The notes beneath the pieces are model-generated. The model was given only the letters and a program-made list of their open reading frames with translations. It ran no database searches and had not been told where the DNA came from. Made by a program: the position numbers and the translations under genes. From Heliopora coerulea (taxonomy: Eukaryota > Cnidaria > Anthozoa > Scleralcyonacea > Helioporidae): 64,000 bases of DNA. This document shows, piece after piece, positions 35,517 through 47,185 of this stretch; position 1 is the stretch's first letter, and the number at the start of each line of letters is the position of its first letter. The DNA lies in assembly GCA_030142905.1 (NCBI GenBank), contig JASJOG010000070.1, positions 1,527,546-1,591,545 on the forward strand, read 5' to 3'.

Positions 35517-35861
35517 ACACTGAAAAAAATTTAAAATCTTGGGTAGATTTTTTTTCTAGTTTTAAGATTAATTTTCTGGCTTTAAGAAATAAACTCTTGA
35601 TAAGAAAAAGCCATGTGAATTTTTTATCTTCTTTCAAGAAATTTAAGAAAATATATCTTGAATCAAGAATATTTTTTCCTTCCTAGTCCAGATGTACTTT
35701 CTTATTTTCAAGAAGATAAGTCTTATTAGAAATTTTTTGTTATCAAGATAGCTTATTAAGAGAAATGATTCTGTTTACGGGACAAGATAACAAGTCTTAA
35801 TTTAAGAAATATGGTCATAAAACAAGATTTTTTTCTTGAAATAAAATTTTATTTTTAGCTG
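35517..35861. mobile_element. AT-rich MITE-like segment
   Basis: About 345 bases are dense in TTCTTGA/TCAAGAA words, starting CACTGAAAAAAAT and ending with a complementary-looking TTTTAGCTGTGTG. The ends match only loosely. Confidence 0.3.
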
Positions 35862-36755
35862 TGTGCTTGTATTCAGTTGACGTAATACGAGGAACTGGCC
35901 ATTAGAAATGTTTCTCACGGCAGTCATGTCTCCCGTCTGTCTATTTTTGGTTGGCCAGTCTCCCTTAAACTGAGGTCCTACATTTCGCTTAAAAACAGTT
36001 GTTCAAGTCGCGTTTAGAGGAATAAAAATTAAGAGAGATTCCCGCGATGCAATGTTTTATTTAATTCAAGAAAACTGCATTACGAGAATAAGTCGAAAAT
36101 TTACAAAAATATTTAGCTGCTACTTTACACAATTTCCATAGCTGTCGACAAATTTTTCTAAAAGAAAGAAAGATGTCAAAAACGCATGTCAAACGTAATT
36201 GCCGGAACAACTAAAAATAAGACAAACTCAGTGGTTTCAAATTCCTTTTATCGTCGGAAGTACAATTGCAAAAGGTTTGAATTGGGGCTATTCAGCTATT
36301 TAAAAACATGTTTATTTTCTAAATTAACTTTTAAACTGCACGAAGCTGCCTTTTGGGTACCGTACGTTACGATCTACTCATTATAACCACTATAATGTCT
36401 ACTAAGCGGGAAACGTAATTCAAAAATAAATATTAAGGCGTGACATAACGACTAAACTTAACCCCAGCCTTAACGCATACATAACTTCAATACCTCAATC
36501 TTTATTTTAACTAACATAAGACTAATTGTCATAGATTCACCTTTACTGTGAAATAAGAGATCTTAGATATGTAATTATTCTGTATCTTTCAATGTATTAT
36601 ATCTTGTATCTTTTAATGTGAAAAAATATTGAATGTATAAATAAGTACATACATATTAGATAGACAGATAGATGAAAAGACAGACAGACGGACGGACAGA
36701 CGGACGGACCGACGGACCGACGGATGGACAGACAGACTGATAAACAGATAGACAG

Positions 36756-36796
<41 letters not shown>

Positions 36797-37106
36797 TTGA
36801 TAATATGTATGTATATGTATATATGTATACATGTATATATGAATATATGTATATATACACATCATCTTTTTACCACTCTAATGATATTGTGGTGTAAATC
36901 AACGAAACGTTAGGAGTAAATTTTTATAAGCTTTGATCAGTCGCTATTTCATGCCTTCAAGTAATTTGCATTTAAATTGCTATATAGTCTTGACAATTGT
37001 GGTGAAAATCCAAGGGGAGAAAAATAATCCCTCTCCTTGCCCTTCCAACGCCTGTTCCCACTGGTGCAGTATAATTAAGATAAATTCTTCTTTTTTCTGT
37101 TTCATA
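35862..37106. other. Non-coding stretch with a complex microsatellite
   Basis: No exon was recognised. From about 36655 to 36860 there are GACA/GACGGACG runs followed by a TA run (about 36760-36794) and ATGTATAT repeats. Confidence 0.6.
36655..36860. repeat. GACA/GACG and TA microsatellite
   Basis: Tandem GACA and GACGGACG words merge into a TA dinucleotide run and then TATATG repeats. ORFs here are low complexity. Confidence 0.88.
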
Positions 37107-37340
37107 TTATATGGCGCAAAGTGCTGCGGGAACGGCTATGACTGCTAAAACAACAATTGACTTGCTAATTATAACTGTCAGTAGAGCTTAAGTTGACTCA
37201 TCTAAAATTAAGGAAGGTGATTATTTGAATTAGGATACTGTATGAAATCTCTGCTAACAAATATTTTTTGTAATTCGAAATAATTTTAATGTGCTTTATG
37301 AGTGAACGTAATATGGATTTAAACTAGAAAAAAAAATTAC

Positions 37341-37407
37341 CTTCGAGAGGACAGGGTCCATTTTCTCTTCGGTCGAGTGGGACCGACACTTGAGGCAGTA
37401 CTGGTGA
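37341..37407 (-). pseudogene. Possible gene B stalk exon, out of phase
   Basis: Acceptor TTTATTTAG and donor GTAATT enclose 67 nt. Read in phase 1 it is Ser/Thr-rich at first (VTSTASSVGPTRPK) but ends in phase 2, consistent with a one-base indel. Confidence 0.35.
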
Positions 37408-37880
37408 CTAAATAAAATGAGGAGGTTGAGTTAAATCAAGTGATGCGATTATAGAATACCTGAATATTTTTTTTTCTTATAAACAGTAGCGATTGTCTTT
37501 TGGTCAAATTCCAGATTGTACGGACGAGATTTTACAAATCTACTTGGTAAATTTTGGGCAATTTATGACCATGGAATAGTGGCATACTTTTTCCATATAT
37601 ACTTCAGCTGCAACGGTTCTAGAATTGTACTAAAGATCTAAATGCAACAAAATAATTTAATGTTCGGCAGTTCATTATTGTAATTTAGACGATGGTAACT
37701 CAACTTTCTGCATATTCTTGTGAATTCATAACTCGTCTGATCGTGGGGGACCTTACGCACTTACTCCAGTTAACGCCCGACGAGATTACTCGTCAGTTTT
37801 GGAGAACTATGTTAGCAGAGTTTCTACGCTGTTTTCCATAAGACGAATGTCATGTCACGAATCGCCAAAGGTGGCTAAGC

Positions 37881-38247
37881 AGTGGTGTAGCCAAAGGGGA
37901 AAGGGGGCAAGGGAGCGGTTGCCAAGACCATCCTGGAGACAGTGTTAAATCCAAAGAGAAACGTATGGGGGAGAGGTTGTGCTTGTGTGGCATGATAAGG
38001 TGAGCTAACATGAAGTCCAATTGTCAAATTATAGTCATTTTAATCAATATTGAACGACATGGCTTAGTTTTCAATTTGTATGATAAATTTTCGGTCCATT
38101 CTACGAAAAGATTGAAGAAAACGAGTGGATCATACACTACGTATTGAATAATTCAAATATTGTATGCCGAAATTAATTTTTCAGGGAGTCCTAGATATTT
38201 CAGTAAGAGTTGACCTCCCCAAAAGTCGGACCCTCACTACGCCACTG
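37881..38247. mobile_element. hAT-like MITE
   Basis: The ends are CAGTGGTGTAG and the complement CTACGCCACTG, 367 bp in all, with no ORF. The 8-base flanks tggctaag and tgggcgag agree at 6 of 8 positions, compatible with an old 8-bp target duplication. Confidence 0.55.
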
Positions 38248-39189
38248 TGGGCGAGGAGTGGTTGCGTATTGGTATTTCTATTATTTTGGTTCATTATTCA
38301 AATTGGAATGTTATAAAATCAACTTATTGTAATCTCATGTTAAATTTTAAAAGGTTGTTCTTAATATTGTTGGTGAATGAGGACATAAACTGCTGTTAGA
38401 AGTAAATTTTTCAAAATCATATCCCTCCAAAACAATGATGACTAAATAAGTGTGTTATGAGATTGGATAATTCTTATTAAAGAAATAGATATATAAAGCC
38501 GACCGGAGAAAAACATTGATGGAAAGAAATTAAGAGAATCAAAAAATGACGATGGAAGAATGAAATGTCATAATTCAAGTTGAACTCAAGTAGTCTGGGT
38601 ATTGTAGCTGGTATTACTGGTACAACGACGGCTTTCACTCACAAGACGTTCAGAGTTACAGTTGTGACGAGTATTTTGGGATAATAGTTAAAAAAAGAAT
38701 ACTCTTTTCGATTCCCCCCTTAATCCACTCTCCAGTGTTCGACTTTGAGGTAAATTTTTTGGCTTGCTTGTCGCAACATAATTTGCCATGGTAGAATGAA
38801 GCAATATTGTAGGAAGTGAAGAGGGAGCGATATCCTCTGTTTTGCCATTTGTATGATGGGCATGGGCCCATTTTGCGATTATTTGAAGTCTACAAAGAAT
38901 TTGTTGATTTTCATAATGCGGAAAGCCGATATGTCTTTGATCGTGAACAATAAACTTTGGATCAGTCGAGACAAAGTTTCATTAAAAATAGTGATCTCCC
39001 TATGAATGAACAGACACCAAGAGTATTTTTAAGTTGGTCAATTGCTGATGTACTACTCACCAGTATAAGTGATAACCCTATTCAGACTAGGCTTTATGGG
39101 AGTTTTCTTGCCTGATGAGGGGCAAGGAAAGTGCCCGAAACTAATATCTAGGTTGAGAGCTAACGCCGACAATTTTTTACGGAATAATT
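38248..39189. other. Non-coding stretch, probably gene B intron
   Basis: Nothing recognisable beyond AT-rich sequence and short ORFs without splice support. Confidence 0.4.
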
Positions 39190-39740
39190 TACATCTTATT
39201 TGGACATCACTGATTGCAATGGTAATAAAAAGTTACGTACGTGGTTATGACTTCATTATTCTAAAATGCTCAAATATATAGAAAACTTGAAGTGTCCAAT
39301 TCAAAAGTTAAATTTATCGATTTTATTGGCTGTTTAAATTCAGTCATATTACAAGTATTACAGCCTCCTTTCAATAAAACAGTATTTTCGTTAATTTTTG
39401 TTTCATAATTTTTGCTGCTTGTTTGTAGACGTAAAGTTAATAAGATTTTTCAAAATATCTTTAAGTTTCTGAAGTGTAACCACCATTACTTCAAGACAGA
39501 TTAACTGTCAAAGTCAGCAAAGGCACTATCCGATCCCCGCTCTGGCAATAGGGATAAAAAAAGAGAAGTGATTACCTTTTGGAGAAGAACTTTGCATGTC
39601 ATACGAACTCATAGTCGGAGATATGTGTGCTGCAAAATATTTATACATAGAAAGAGTTTTTAAAAAGCCGTCTTCGAGACTCAAGTCAATTCTAGGGTTA
39701 ATCTATAAATTTTTTTTTGTCATATATAATAAAATAGTTT
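39190..39740. repeat. Type-3 stalk-exon unit, gene B copy
   Basis: Flanks of the 39576 exon match those of 22948 and 42665, including 'tgcaatggtaataaaaa' near 39216. Confidence 0.6.
39576..39629 (-). CDS. Gene B type-3 stalk mini-exon, intact
   Basis: 54 nt, phase 1-1, acceptor ATTTTGCAG, donor GTAATC. It encodes AHISPTMSSYDMQSSSPK. Confidence 0.55.
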
Positions 39741-40599
39741 TTTCAGCAGTGTTACACTTAGTCACATACTTATCCCTATTAATGTAATCAAACATATGCT
39801 CATTCCCATGCATGAAGAGCTTATGGTAACGTAATTCTGAATCGAAGTTATTGCAATTAAGCCATTTATCACCATCAGCAAAGGCAGAAGTATACTAAAC
39901 AATGATATAGACGATACTTGTATTATAATAGAACTGTATGTTGAATCATCTATATATTACCTATAATTGGAACTTTAAAATTAAAAACTCAGGATGCACG
40001 TTAAACTGAGGACAAAATGTTGAATCAGTGACATAATCATCAAATTATTAGGCAAATGATAAATTTGAAATAATCTAAATTTCACTGATTCAACTTTTTC
40101 TAAATCGTTCAGCATTATGTCTTGTCTACTATCTTTTCAAATTGTCACTAGCTTTGTCTTTTACTTTTACCTATAACAATCATTGGTGTCCTGCCGTTGG
40201 GATCTGGGAGGGCTAGCCTCCTAAACATTTTTACTGAAAATTTATTTGCAATAAACAGGTGATAATGGTGTAAAAGTAATAAAATCTATTTTATACTCTT
40301 TAACATACAATAACCGACATAGTGGTTATATAATCGCATTATTAATTTTTTTCATAATCATTTATTTTTTAACTGGTATGGACGTATTTGTGCTCAGTTT
40401 CTTTTTTCTGAAAAGTGCCGAATTTAAAATCCAATTATTTAATTTTCTTTTTTGATTTTCTTTAAATTCCACAATACCTTTTCTAACAATGCCGCTCTAT
40501 AAACAAGTGTCAAGACGTAAATAACAGTCATAATAAGAATAGTACTTAATATCATAATTATAATAGTAATGATAACAATAATAATTTTATTATAATAAT

Positions 40600-40625
40600 A
40601 TCCTAATATTAATAATAATGATTAC

Positions 40626-40656
<31 letters not shown>

Positions 40657-40660
40657 TAGG
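40600..40660. repeat. AAT trinucleotide microsatellite
   Basis: A TAA/AAT run directly below the 40697 exon. Confidence 0.85.
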
Positions 40661-40696
40661 TAAAATAAAAAACCACTTGATGTTTATCTGATCTAC

Positions 40697-40756
40697 CTTT
40701 TAATGTAGAAGAGAGATGCATGGCTAGAGTTATGCTTGTAGTCGTCATGGGATTTC
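40697..40756 (-). CDS. Gene B type-1 stalk mini-exon, intact
   Basis: 60 nt, phase 1-1, acceptor TTCTCCAG, donor GTAGAT. It encodes GNPMTTTSITLAMHLSSTLK. Confidence 0.55.
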
Positions 40757-41199
40757 CTGGAGAAAATATCATTAAAAGTTAAAATAAAAATGGGATTACG
40801 TTCCACCTTGACTATCTTAATATCGGTCGTAGTACACTGTTGCTTCGTTATACAAATAACAGTCATTGTGCTGTATCGAATACTAAGTAACCGAAATCGA
40901 GATCCTTAGGGGAAAGTATTTGCCTGAGGTTTTCGTAAAGACCAAACGACTAAAAGAGCAAGATGTGTGCAGAAAAACAGTAAATATTTCCTATAACAGA
41001 CCAAGCAAACCAAGTTAATGAAAAATTTATTATATGGGCTTTGGTTGGTTTTATTTTCCGTGTTTCACTGGGTTTTCCACGTCAGATGTTGCGGTTTATC
41101 TTGCCTAGTAACGTCGTGCTTTTGCTTCTTGTTTCCATAAGTTGAACATTCGTTGATCATACTTTTATGCAGAAGAAGCTCTAGTGTTAAAGTGCCTTT

Positions 41200-41466
41200 A
41201 TTTATACTGGATAACTATACCTGCTACATAAGCTGTTCTCCATGAAAGTCCAGTAAGGGTCATCTCTCATGGGTCCAGTGTTATTACAGGAGGAAACCGG
41301 AGAACCGGTAGAAAACCTGCAATGCTTGGCAGAGACAAACTGAACAACACTCTTCTCACATGTAACAAAATCAACTTTAATCAGATAACCGCACGGAGCA
41401 TGAATCGAACCTTGGTGACAGTGGTGAGAGACACGGGCACTACCACTGTGCTACCAGCACCCCACC
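41200..41466 (-). mobile_element. tRNA-derived SINE, second copy
   Basis: Read on the minus strand it begins GGTGCTGGTAGCACAGTGG (A box) and GGTTCGATTC (B box), then the same body as the 34820 element through ATGGAGAACAGCTTATGTAG. It lies in gene B intron sequence. Confidence 0.7.
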
Positions 41467-41812
41467 TAAATTTTATTGTGTTGAATTTGGTAATGTTATA
41501 CTTAATTCTCCATAAATTTCATCGAGATTAGGTCGAAGATTTTCCCACCAAAACATACCGGTCCTGAAATAAAAATCGTATTGGACCAGTCCAATATCGT
41601 CAAATCACGCACTATTCAGGAAACAATGAGCATGCGTAATTTTTTTTAATGAAGGAAAAACAAGTACAGCCATATAATAAAGTACGTGATTGTAAATGTT
41701 AATAACGGTCATTGAGAATCCTGAACTGTTGACTTCGTTCTCACAATTGATTGCATTCACTGTGCAGCACATTGTGTTGTACGTGTTGTAAATAGAAGTT
41801 TAACTGTCATAC

Positions 41813-41870
41813 CTCTTACTGTCGAAGACAAGAGCATAACTGGACTTGTAGCCGGCATAGATTTTTCCGA
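41813..41870 (-). pseudogene. Gene B type-1 stalk exon, acceptor degenerate
   Basis: The frame reads EKSMPATSPVMLLSSTVR with donor GTATGA. The expected acceptor is TTTTTCG, with no AG, and there is a one-base length change near the 5' edge. Confidence 0.48.
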
Positions 41871-42329
41871 AAAAGGTTTTCTTAAAAAATTTTTAAAAAA
41901 ATATTTCTGTCTGCAAATGTAATCTTGATATTTGGTGATACATTGTCCCTCTCTTTTTCCGATAGCAGTCGTTGTGTGGTTTTTCATCTAGCTAGAAATC
42001 AACTGTTTGCAGAAAACTTTTTTCCCTTTGCCCATCACGGGATGCTTGGTGCAAGGGCCTAGGCCCTAGCGGGGACAGCACCAGTCGAGACGTATTGGGG
42101 TTCCATTTACTCAAGTGATGACTAGGGCAACAAAAGCTCGCTTTACACCAACACAGTAAATACTAAAAGTAAGCAACGGTTGGGGTAATTTGAAAGCGTC
42201 GTAATACTTATTTGCGGACTTTAAAGTCCCGGATTGACGACTTCCCTGCAGCGAGGGCTTCTTGGGGTGGGTGAAAAGTGCCTGCAACAAATATCCAGCT
42301 CAGGAGTTAAGACAATCAATTTTTACATA

Positions 42330-42870
42330 ATAATCTACATCATGTCTGGATATTGGTGGTTGCAATGGTAATAAAAATTTATGTGGTTATAATTTCATAA
42401 TTCTAAAATGTTAACATATATCACAAATCTGAAATGTGATGTTCAAGAATTTAATTACAACGATTAAATTCGCTGTTTAAATTCAATCATATTGTAAAAC
42501 AACCGCATATTTCTTGCTCCTTGTTCATGGACGTAGAGGTAATAAAATTAGGCATTAAATCATGACGTTTCTGAAATGTAACCACAAATGCCTTAAGAGA
42601 GATTAACTATCAAAGTCAACATAAGGACTTTTCGTTCCGCTTAGGATGAAAAAGAAGTAATTACCTTGGGAAGAAGAACTTTTCCAAACATACGAACTCG
42701 TGGTGGGAGATATGCTTGCCGTAAAATGGATATCTGTATATAGAAATACTTTATAAAAAGCCATGTATGGAAATCAAAGTCAAATCTAGCGTTAATTTAT
42801 GAGATATTCTTGTCATATTTAATGAAATAATTTCGTCGATAATGCTATGCTTAATCATATACTTATCTCC
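42330..42870. repeat. Type-3 stalk-exon unit, second gene B copy
   Basis: Matches 39190-39740 and 22570-23080 in intron and exon sequence. Confidence 0.6.
42665..42718 (-). pseudogene. Gene B type-3 stalk exon, acceptor lost
   Basis: 54 nt, open in phase 1 with donor GTAATT, encoding a Ser-rich segment (SISPTTSSYVWKSSSSQ). The acceptor, TTTTGTAG in gene A, reads TTTTACGG here. Confidence 0.5.
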
Positions 42871-43631
42871 ATTAATATATTTAATCATAGTGTCATTCCG
42901 GTAAATGGCTTGTGGCTACGTAATTCTATATCAAAATTATTACATTTACGTAGATTGTCATTATCAGCATTTTATCTCTTCAGAAAAGATCTTTATTGGC
43001 GATATTTTTATATTAAATTTTTTTAAAAATAGATTATGCTAACCATAAAGTCAGTATATATTCATAAGAAGTATTGACTTTGGGTCTGTAGCCTTGGACC
43101 AGAAATAGAACTGTATTATAAAATCTAACTGCCCTGTTTTATTTGCCACGAATTTAAAACGTATACAATTAACAATTATTCGCCGAAGGCAAAGTCAATG
43201 AATCTGCACAGGACATTATTTGAAAGAAAATAGTAAACGAGGTGTTTTAAAAATTCCTAGGCAACATATTCAAAAGTCGACGCCATTCTTTTTCTGAGGC
43301 TTCACTGTTATATTCATCTGTAGGCGAATATCGAGTATAAGCATCGAGCTGGTAGGTGAGCAGTGTTTTTTGTGCAACCTGATTGGTTCCTCTAACTCGG
43401 AATATCCTGCACTGTTTACCTCTGAAAAAAACAGGCTGGCTTTCCGTTTTGTTTCAGTTACGGAATAATTAAAGTCCTATTTTGTTTCTTTTACGGAATA
43501 ATTGTTCTTTATGACGTAATTTCTGGACCAATTTCCTCGCAGGATTTTCAATAATCACTTGTGTAATTTTACTAATATCATTGATCTATGATTAATTTTG
43601 AGACACGTTTTCTGACTAAATTTTATGTATA

Positions 43632-43734
43632 GGATAAATACCGAGAACGGAGGTTTTAAGCCAGATACATCCCGAGGGGCCGAAGGCCCCGAGGGATTTA
43701 TCTGGCTTAAAGCTTTTGTTCTCGGTATTTATCC
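43632..43734. repeat. Long perfect-type hairpin
   Basis: GGATAAATACCGAGAAC at the left pairs with GTTCTCGGTATTTATCC at the right. An inner stem (TTTAAGCCAGATACATCCC with its complement) and a GGGGCC-GAA-GGCCCC tip complete about 100 bases of nested palindrome. It may be a MITE or a structured dispersed repeat. Confidence 0.7.
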
Positions 43735-43869
43735 GACTTAAAACACGATTAAAGAGGTTTTCTTAAAGAAACCCCAGAGAGTGGACTTGTAGGATGTAAT
43801 ATATATATATATATAGGGTGCATTCAATTTTTCTTCTTGTTTGACGTGGCAAAACGTAGACGGTGGTTG

Positions 43870-44292
43870 ATGGAAGACGACGAAAGTGACGACCAGATTT
43901 GGATAACGCAAAGCAGGTGGTCAAAAACTATAGGTGTTGGTAATTTTAACATGGCCATTCAAAATGAAGTAGACTATGATGATGATAATGATATCACGAT
44001 TGGTAAGGAATTAGAGATTGTAAACTCTTCATCAAGCGCACGCATCAGTGATTTAGCCTTGCATGAAAGAATTAAGGATAGGGTTCCAAAAGCTACCATC
44101 AGCAGCACGAACTTGGCTATCAGAGCGTGGGAGGAATGTGGAATGAAAAGGAATTCTGAAAATGTTAATAGGAACGATGAGTTTGCCCAAGTTTCGTTCG
44201 ACATTGTCGCAGTACCTGATATAGAACTCCACTACTGGCTGGCAAAATGTGTGGTTGAAGTTCGAAAGAAAGGAACTGGTGAGGTCTACTGA
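43870..44292 (+). CDS. Crypton/ZMYM-QRICH1-like N-terminal fragment
   Basis: An ORF of 140 codons from ATG 43870. The first part is acidic (MEDDESDDQ). The second part reads TNLAIRAWEECGMKRN, then ELHYWLAKCVVEVRKKGTG, which matches the conserved region preceding the tyrosine-recombinase-like domain in Crypton-derived proteins (ZMYM2, QRICH1, KIAA1958 type). The frame stops after GEVY, where relatives continue with a Tyr-Pro-Pro motif, so it is a truncated copy. A TA run lies just upstream. It is probably a transposon remnant and unrelated to the receptor genes around it. Confidence 0.55.
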   Translation: MEDDESDDQIWITQSRWSKTIGVGNFNMAIQNEVDYDDDNDITIGKELEIVNSSSSARISDLALHERIKDRVPKATISSTNLAIRAWEECGMKRNSENVNRNDEFAQVSFDIVAVPDIELHYWLAKCVVEVRKKGTGEVY

Positions 44293-45040
44293 ACGTTGTT
44301 ACTTTTCAAAACTGTACTATGAACATTAATAATTTTAACGTCTAAGTATTTTAAGAAACGTTGCTTTGTGATTTTGCTAATTTGTATTAGTAAATATTTA
44401 TTTTTGTTTGTATTTTTTAATCGAAGTTTCAGGGATTACATTTGTAGTCCCGGGGACTGTATATATAATCCCAGATACCTGCTGTAAAACAGCTAACCAG
44501 TACATTAACCCCTATTTCCCCCGGACAATTCAAAAGCCGTCGCCAGCTTTTAAAATACTCTATTGTTCTTGGCAAGGTTATCAGATAAAAACCTAGAAAG
44601 AACAAAGAAAACCGACTTAATCATGTTTTAATAAATTATAAAATTTAGTCATGTCAAAATTAATCATGTGTCAACCTGGCTGCGCAATCTCCATAACATT
44701 GATATAATATCACTGATCTACTGGAATACTTGAATACTTATTTGAAACCGAATCCATTCAGCCTTAGTGGGATTAAAGGCCTATGTTAGGTAGTGTGAAG
44801 CAGATACATTTATAAAAACGTACGAAGCATAAAACAATGTGACTATATCAGTTCGCTTAGATCAGTTTGGACGATGGCCTGTTAGGCTTCTAATCGTGTC
44901 CTAGGCTGAATATTTGTTTAAGATTTTAACTGTTTTATCTTCACGCGATTGCACATTGTAAAGAGCTATGTAATAATAAACAACTGTAAAAAAACCAACT
45001 TTAAAATACACATGTGGTACATCGAATTTCTCATATATTG
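44293..45040. other. Non-coding stretch
   Basis: No exon or element recognised. The part from about 45030 onward is the segment shared with gene A intron (23890 onward). Confidence 0.4.
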
Positions 45041-45314
45041 TGGCCCAACCATTGCCAGAAGTACAAAAATTAGAATAATGAGCTCAACTTTTTTTTTTTG
45101 CAGAATAAAAAATTACTGTCTGACATATGAATTAGATTGCAAGGTGATTTTTCTCCGAATGCTGGCTACATAACATAGTTAAATAACTTTTGTACATGAT
45201 TTTAACGTGAATGTGTAGATAAGACTATGTACCTCTATGATTTGGTTACGACTACTTTATTGTTTCAGTTCGGCGATATTAGATTAAAGATGTGGTAACA
45301 AAGATTTTACTTAC

Positions 45315-45647
45315 GGGTATTTCTCTTCCTAAAGGTTAAATTCAGTATTTTGAAACGTCATCTTGCATCAGCGTTTGCCACGCATCCAACTTCCGTTGCC
45401 ATTGTTGTGCTAGTAATTCTAAGTGTGGCATTGCAACGAATAAGATCATTTCTTCGAACATTGGTTTCGCAAGTCTTAAGAAGCGGATTTTGACCATGAA
45501 ACACTCTAACACGATTTGGTGGGATGGGTGTTTCGTCTCTAGCTGGAAATCGAGGTTTTCCTGCGATACATGATATGACAATTTCATCGCCTTGTTGCAC
45601 CAAGGTGGAGGGCAAGACAGTCACATTCAGATCAGGTTGGGATTCAC
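45315..45647 (-). pseudogene. Gene B Ig-like exon with nonsense codon
   Basis: 333 nt, phase 1-1 with good splice sites, very similar to 24162-24491 but one codon longer (TEVG versus TVG). At 45360-45358 a TGA replaces the TGC cysteine codon of gene A, which would end translation before the last 15 or so residues of the module. Several substitutions cluster in the middle (NPLLKTCETN versus NVEIQTCGIN), perhaps at an exposed face. Confidence 0.68.
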
Positions 45648-47094
45648 CTAGGAAACGAAGAGCAACGACTCAACAAGTCAATAAGAATTACTCCTACTTC
45701 CTTCCTATGTTCATGATGAGCGAATTGTCCTTTATTACTCACATTCATTCATTCTAATAAATGTTTCACACGTATTTGGTTCTGCTGAAACGAGTGGTTA
45801 TTAATGTAATTTGAAAATTAGCATACCATACACAGGACACAGCGAAACAAGTAATAACATTGCAGTAGGCTTGATATTTAAAATTTTTTTATATGATGTT
45901 TCGTCAATGTCTCATTTTAGGCAAACGTCCGCCAGATTTTGGCAAATTGATACTAAATATGTTATTGTACAATTACCTTGAAATTGTACGTGTATTTCTT
46001 TAAAAGCTCATTAACCTTATTTAGATGCCAAAGTGCCCGCACTGACTTTATTAGTTGATAACTCTAAACCCTTTAAAGATGTACAACCTAACCTTGCTAT
46101 GGAACACTCTAGAGACAGGTAGAACTGTCAACTTAATGGGTAAGTTACCTTAACCCTCTAAGGGGCACTCTTGTCATATGGAAACTTATTAATTTTAGTC
46201 TGGCTAACGCCAGACGATTTTACTCGTCAAGGGTCCATGGAAGGTGATGATTTTGAGAATGGCTGCACTGCTCCCAGTTGATATTGTAACGTCGGAAAGC
46301 GTGCGAAAAAAATTTGTTTAAATCTAATTTAGGACCAGGATTAGAGGTAGGGTTAAGTCTTAGGTAAGGATTAGTACGAACAAAATTCGTAATTACCCCA
46401 AAAACATTACGTCACGAGATCAACTGATTGTAGAATGGTCTCGCCTACAGATGATTCAGTAATAATTGACGTCATACCCAATGACACATTTGAAATGTAA
46501 TCTTTAACTTGAGAGCAAAGAAAATTACGAATGACAAAATTTTACAAGTAGGATCAATGTATACAAAGACATAAGAAATGATTGACTTTTTGGCTAATGT
46601 GTTTACCAATAACCTTTCCCACAGAAATGCTGTTCTTATGGCGACACTAATAGCTCAATCACGTTAATGGGAGACAGTCTTCAAAACTTAATTTGTTCCA
46701 AGCTGATTGGAACAAACATTCGAAAACTAATGTTACACATACATCCAATTACGTTATCAATACTTTGCTTTAGATGAGATATAATTATGTTTGTATACTC
46801 TAGTATCTCATACTATAATTATTGTCAATTAAACGAGCTATCACTTTCTTTATGGTTAAACCTCTGCATTGGGCGTGAATAAATCAATATTGAACTTAAA
46901 ACCTGCAGCCTTTTACTCTTTTCTGTCGGAATTCGGCTCATTTCATTTTAATTTGGATAACGCCAGATTATTTTATTATAGCTAACCCTAGACGATTTCA
47001 CTCATCACTTTTTCGACTTGAAAGAGTAGCAGCTGTAGATAGAGAGATTAGATAGACGTAATGCGCCCACAGAAGTTTTTGTACACTTAATGGT

Positions 47095-47113
47095 ATATAT
47101 AATTTATTATATA

Positions 47114-47153
<40 letters not shown>

Positions 47154-47180
47154 GTTAATATATATATTAATTATATATTT
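47095..47180. repeat. TA microsatellite at a PLE 3' end
   Basis: A TA/TATAATAT run directly abuts the 3' tail of the 47.2-47.9 kb Penelope-like element. Confidence 0.85.
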
Positions 47181-47185
47181 CGATG

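Noticed and set aside
37107..37144. Gene B transmembrane exon
   Set aside because: The hydrophobic stretch before the stop is only about 12 residues; mentioned under gene B but not called separately.
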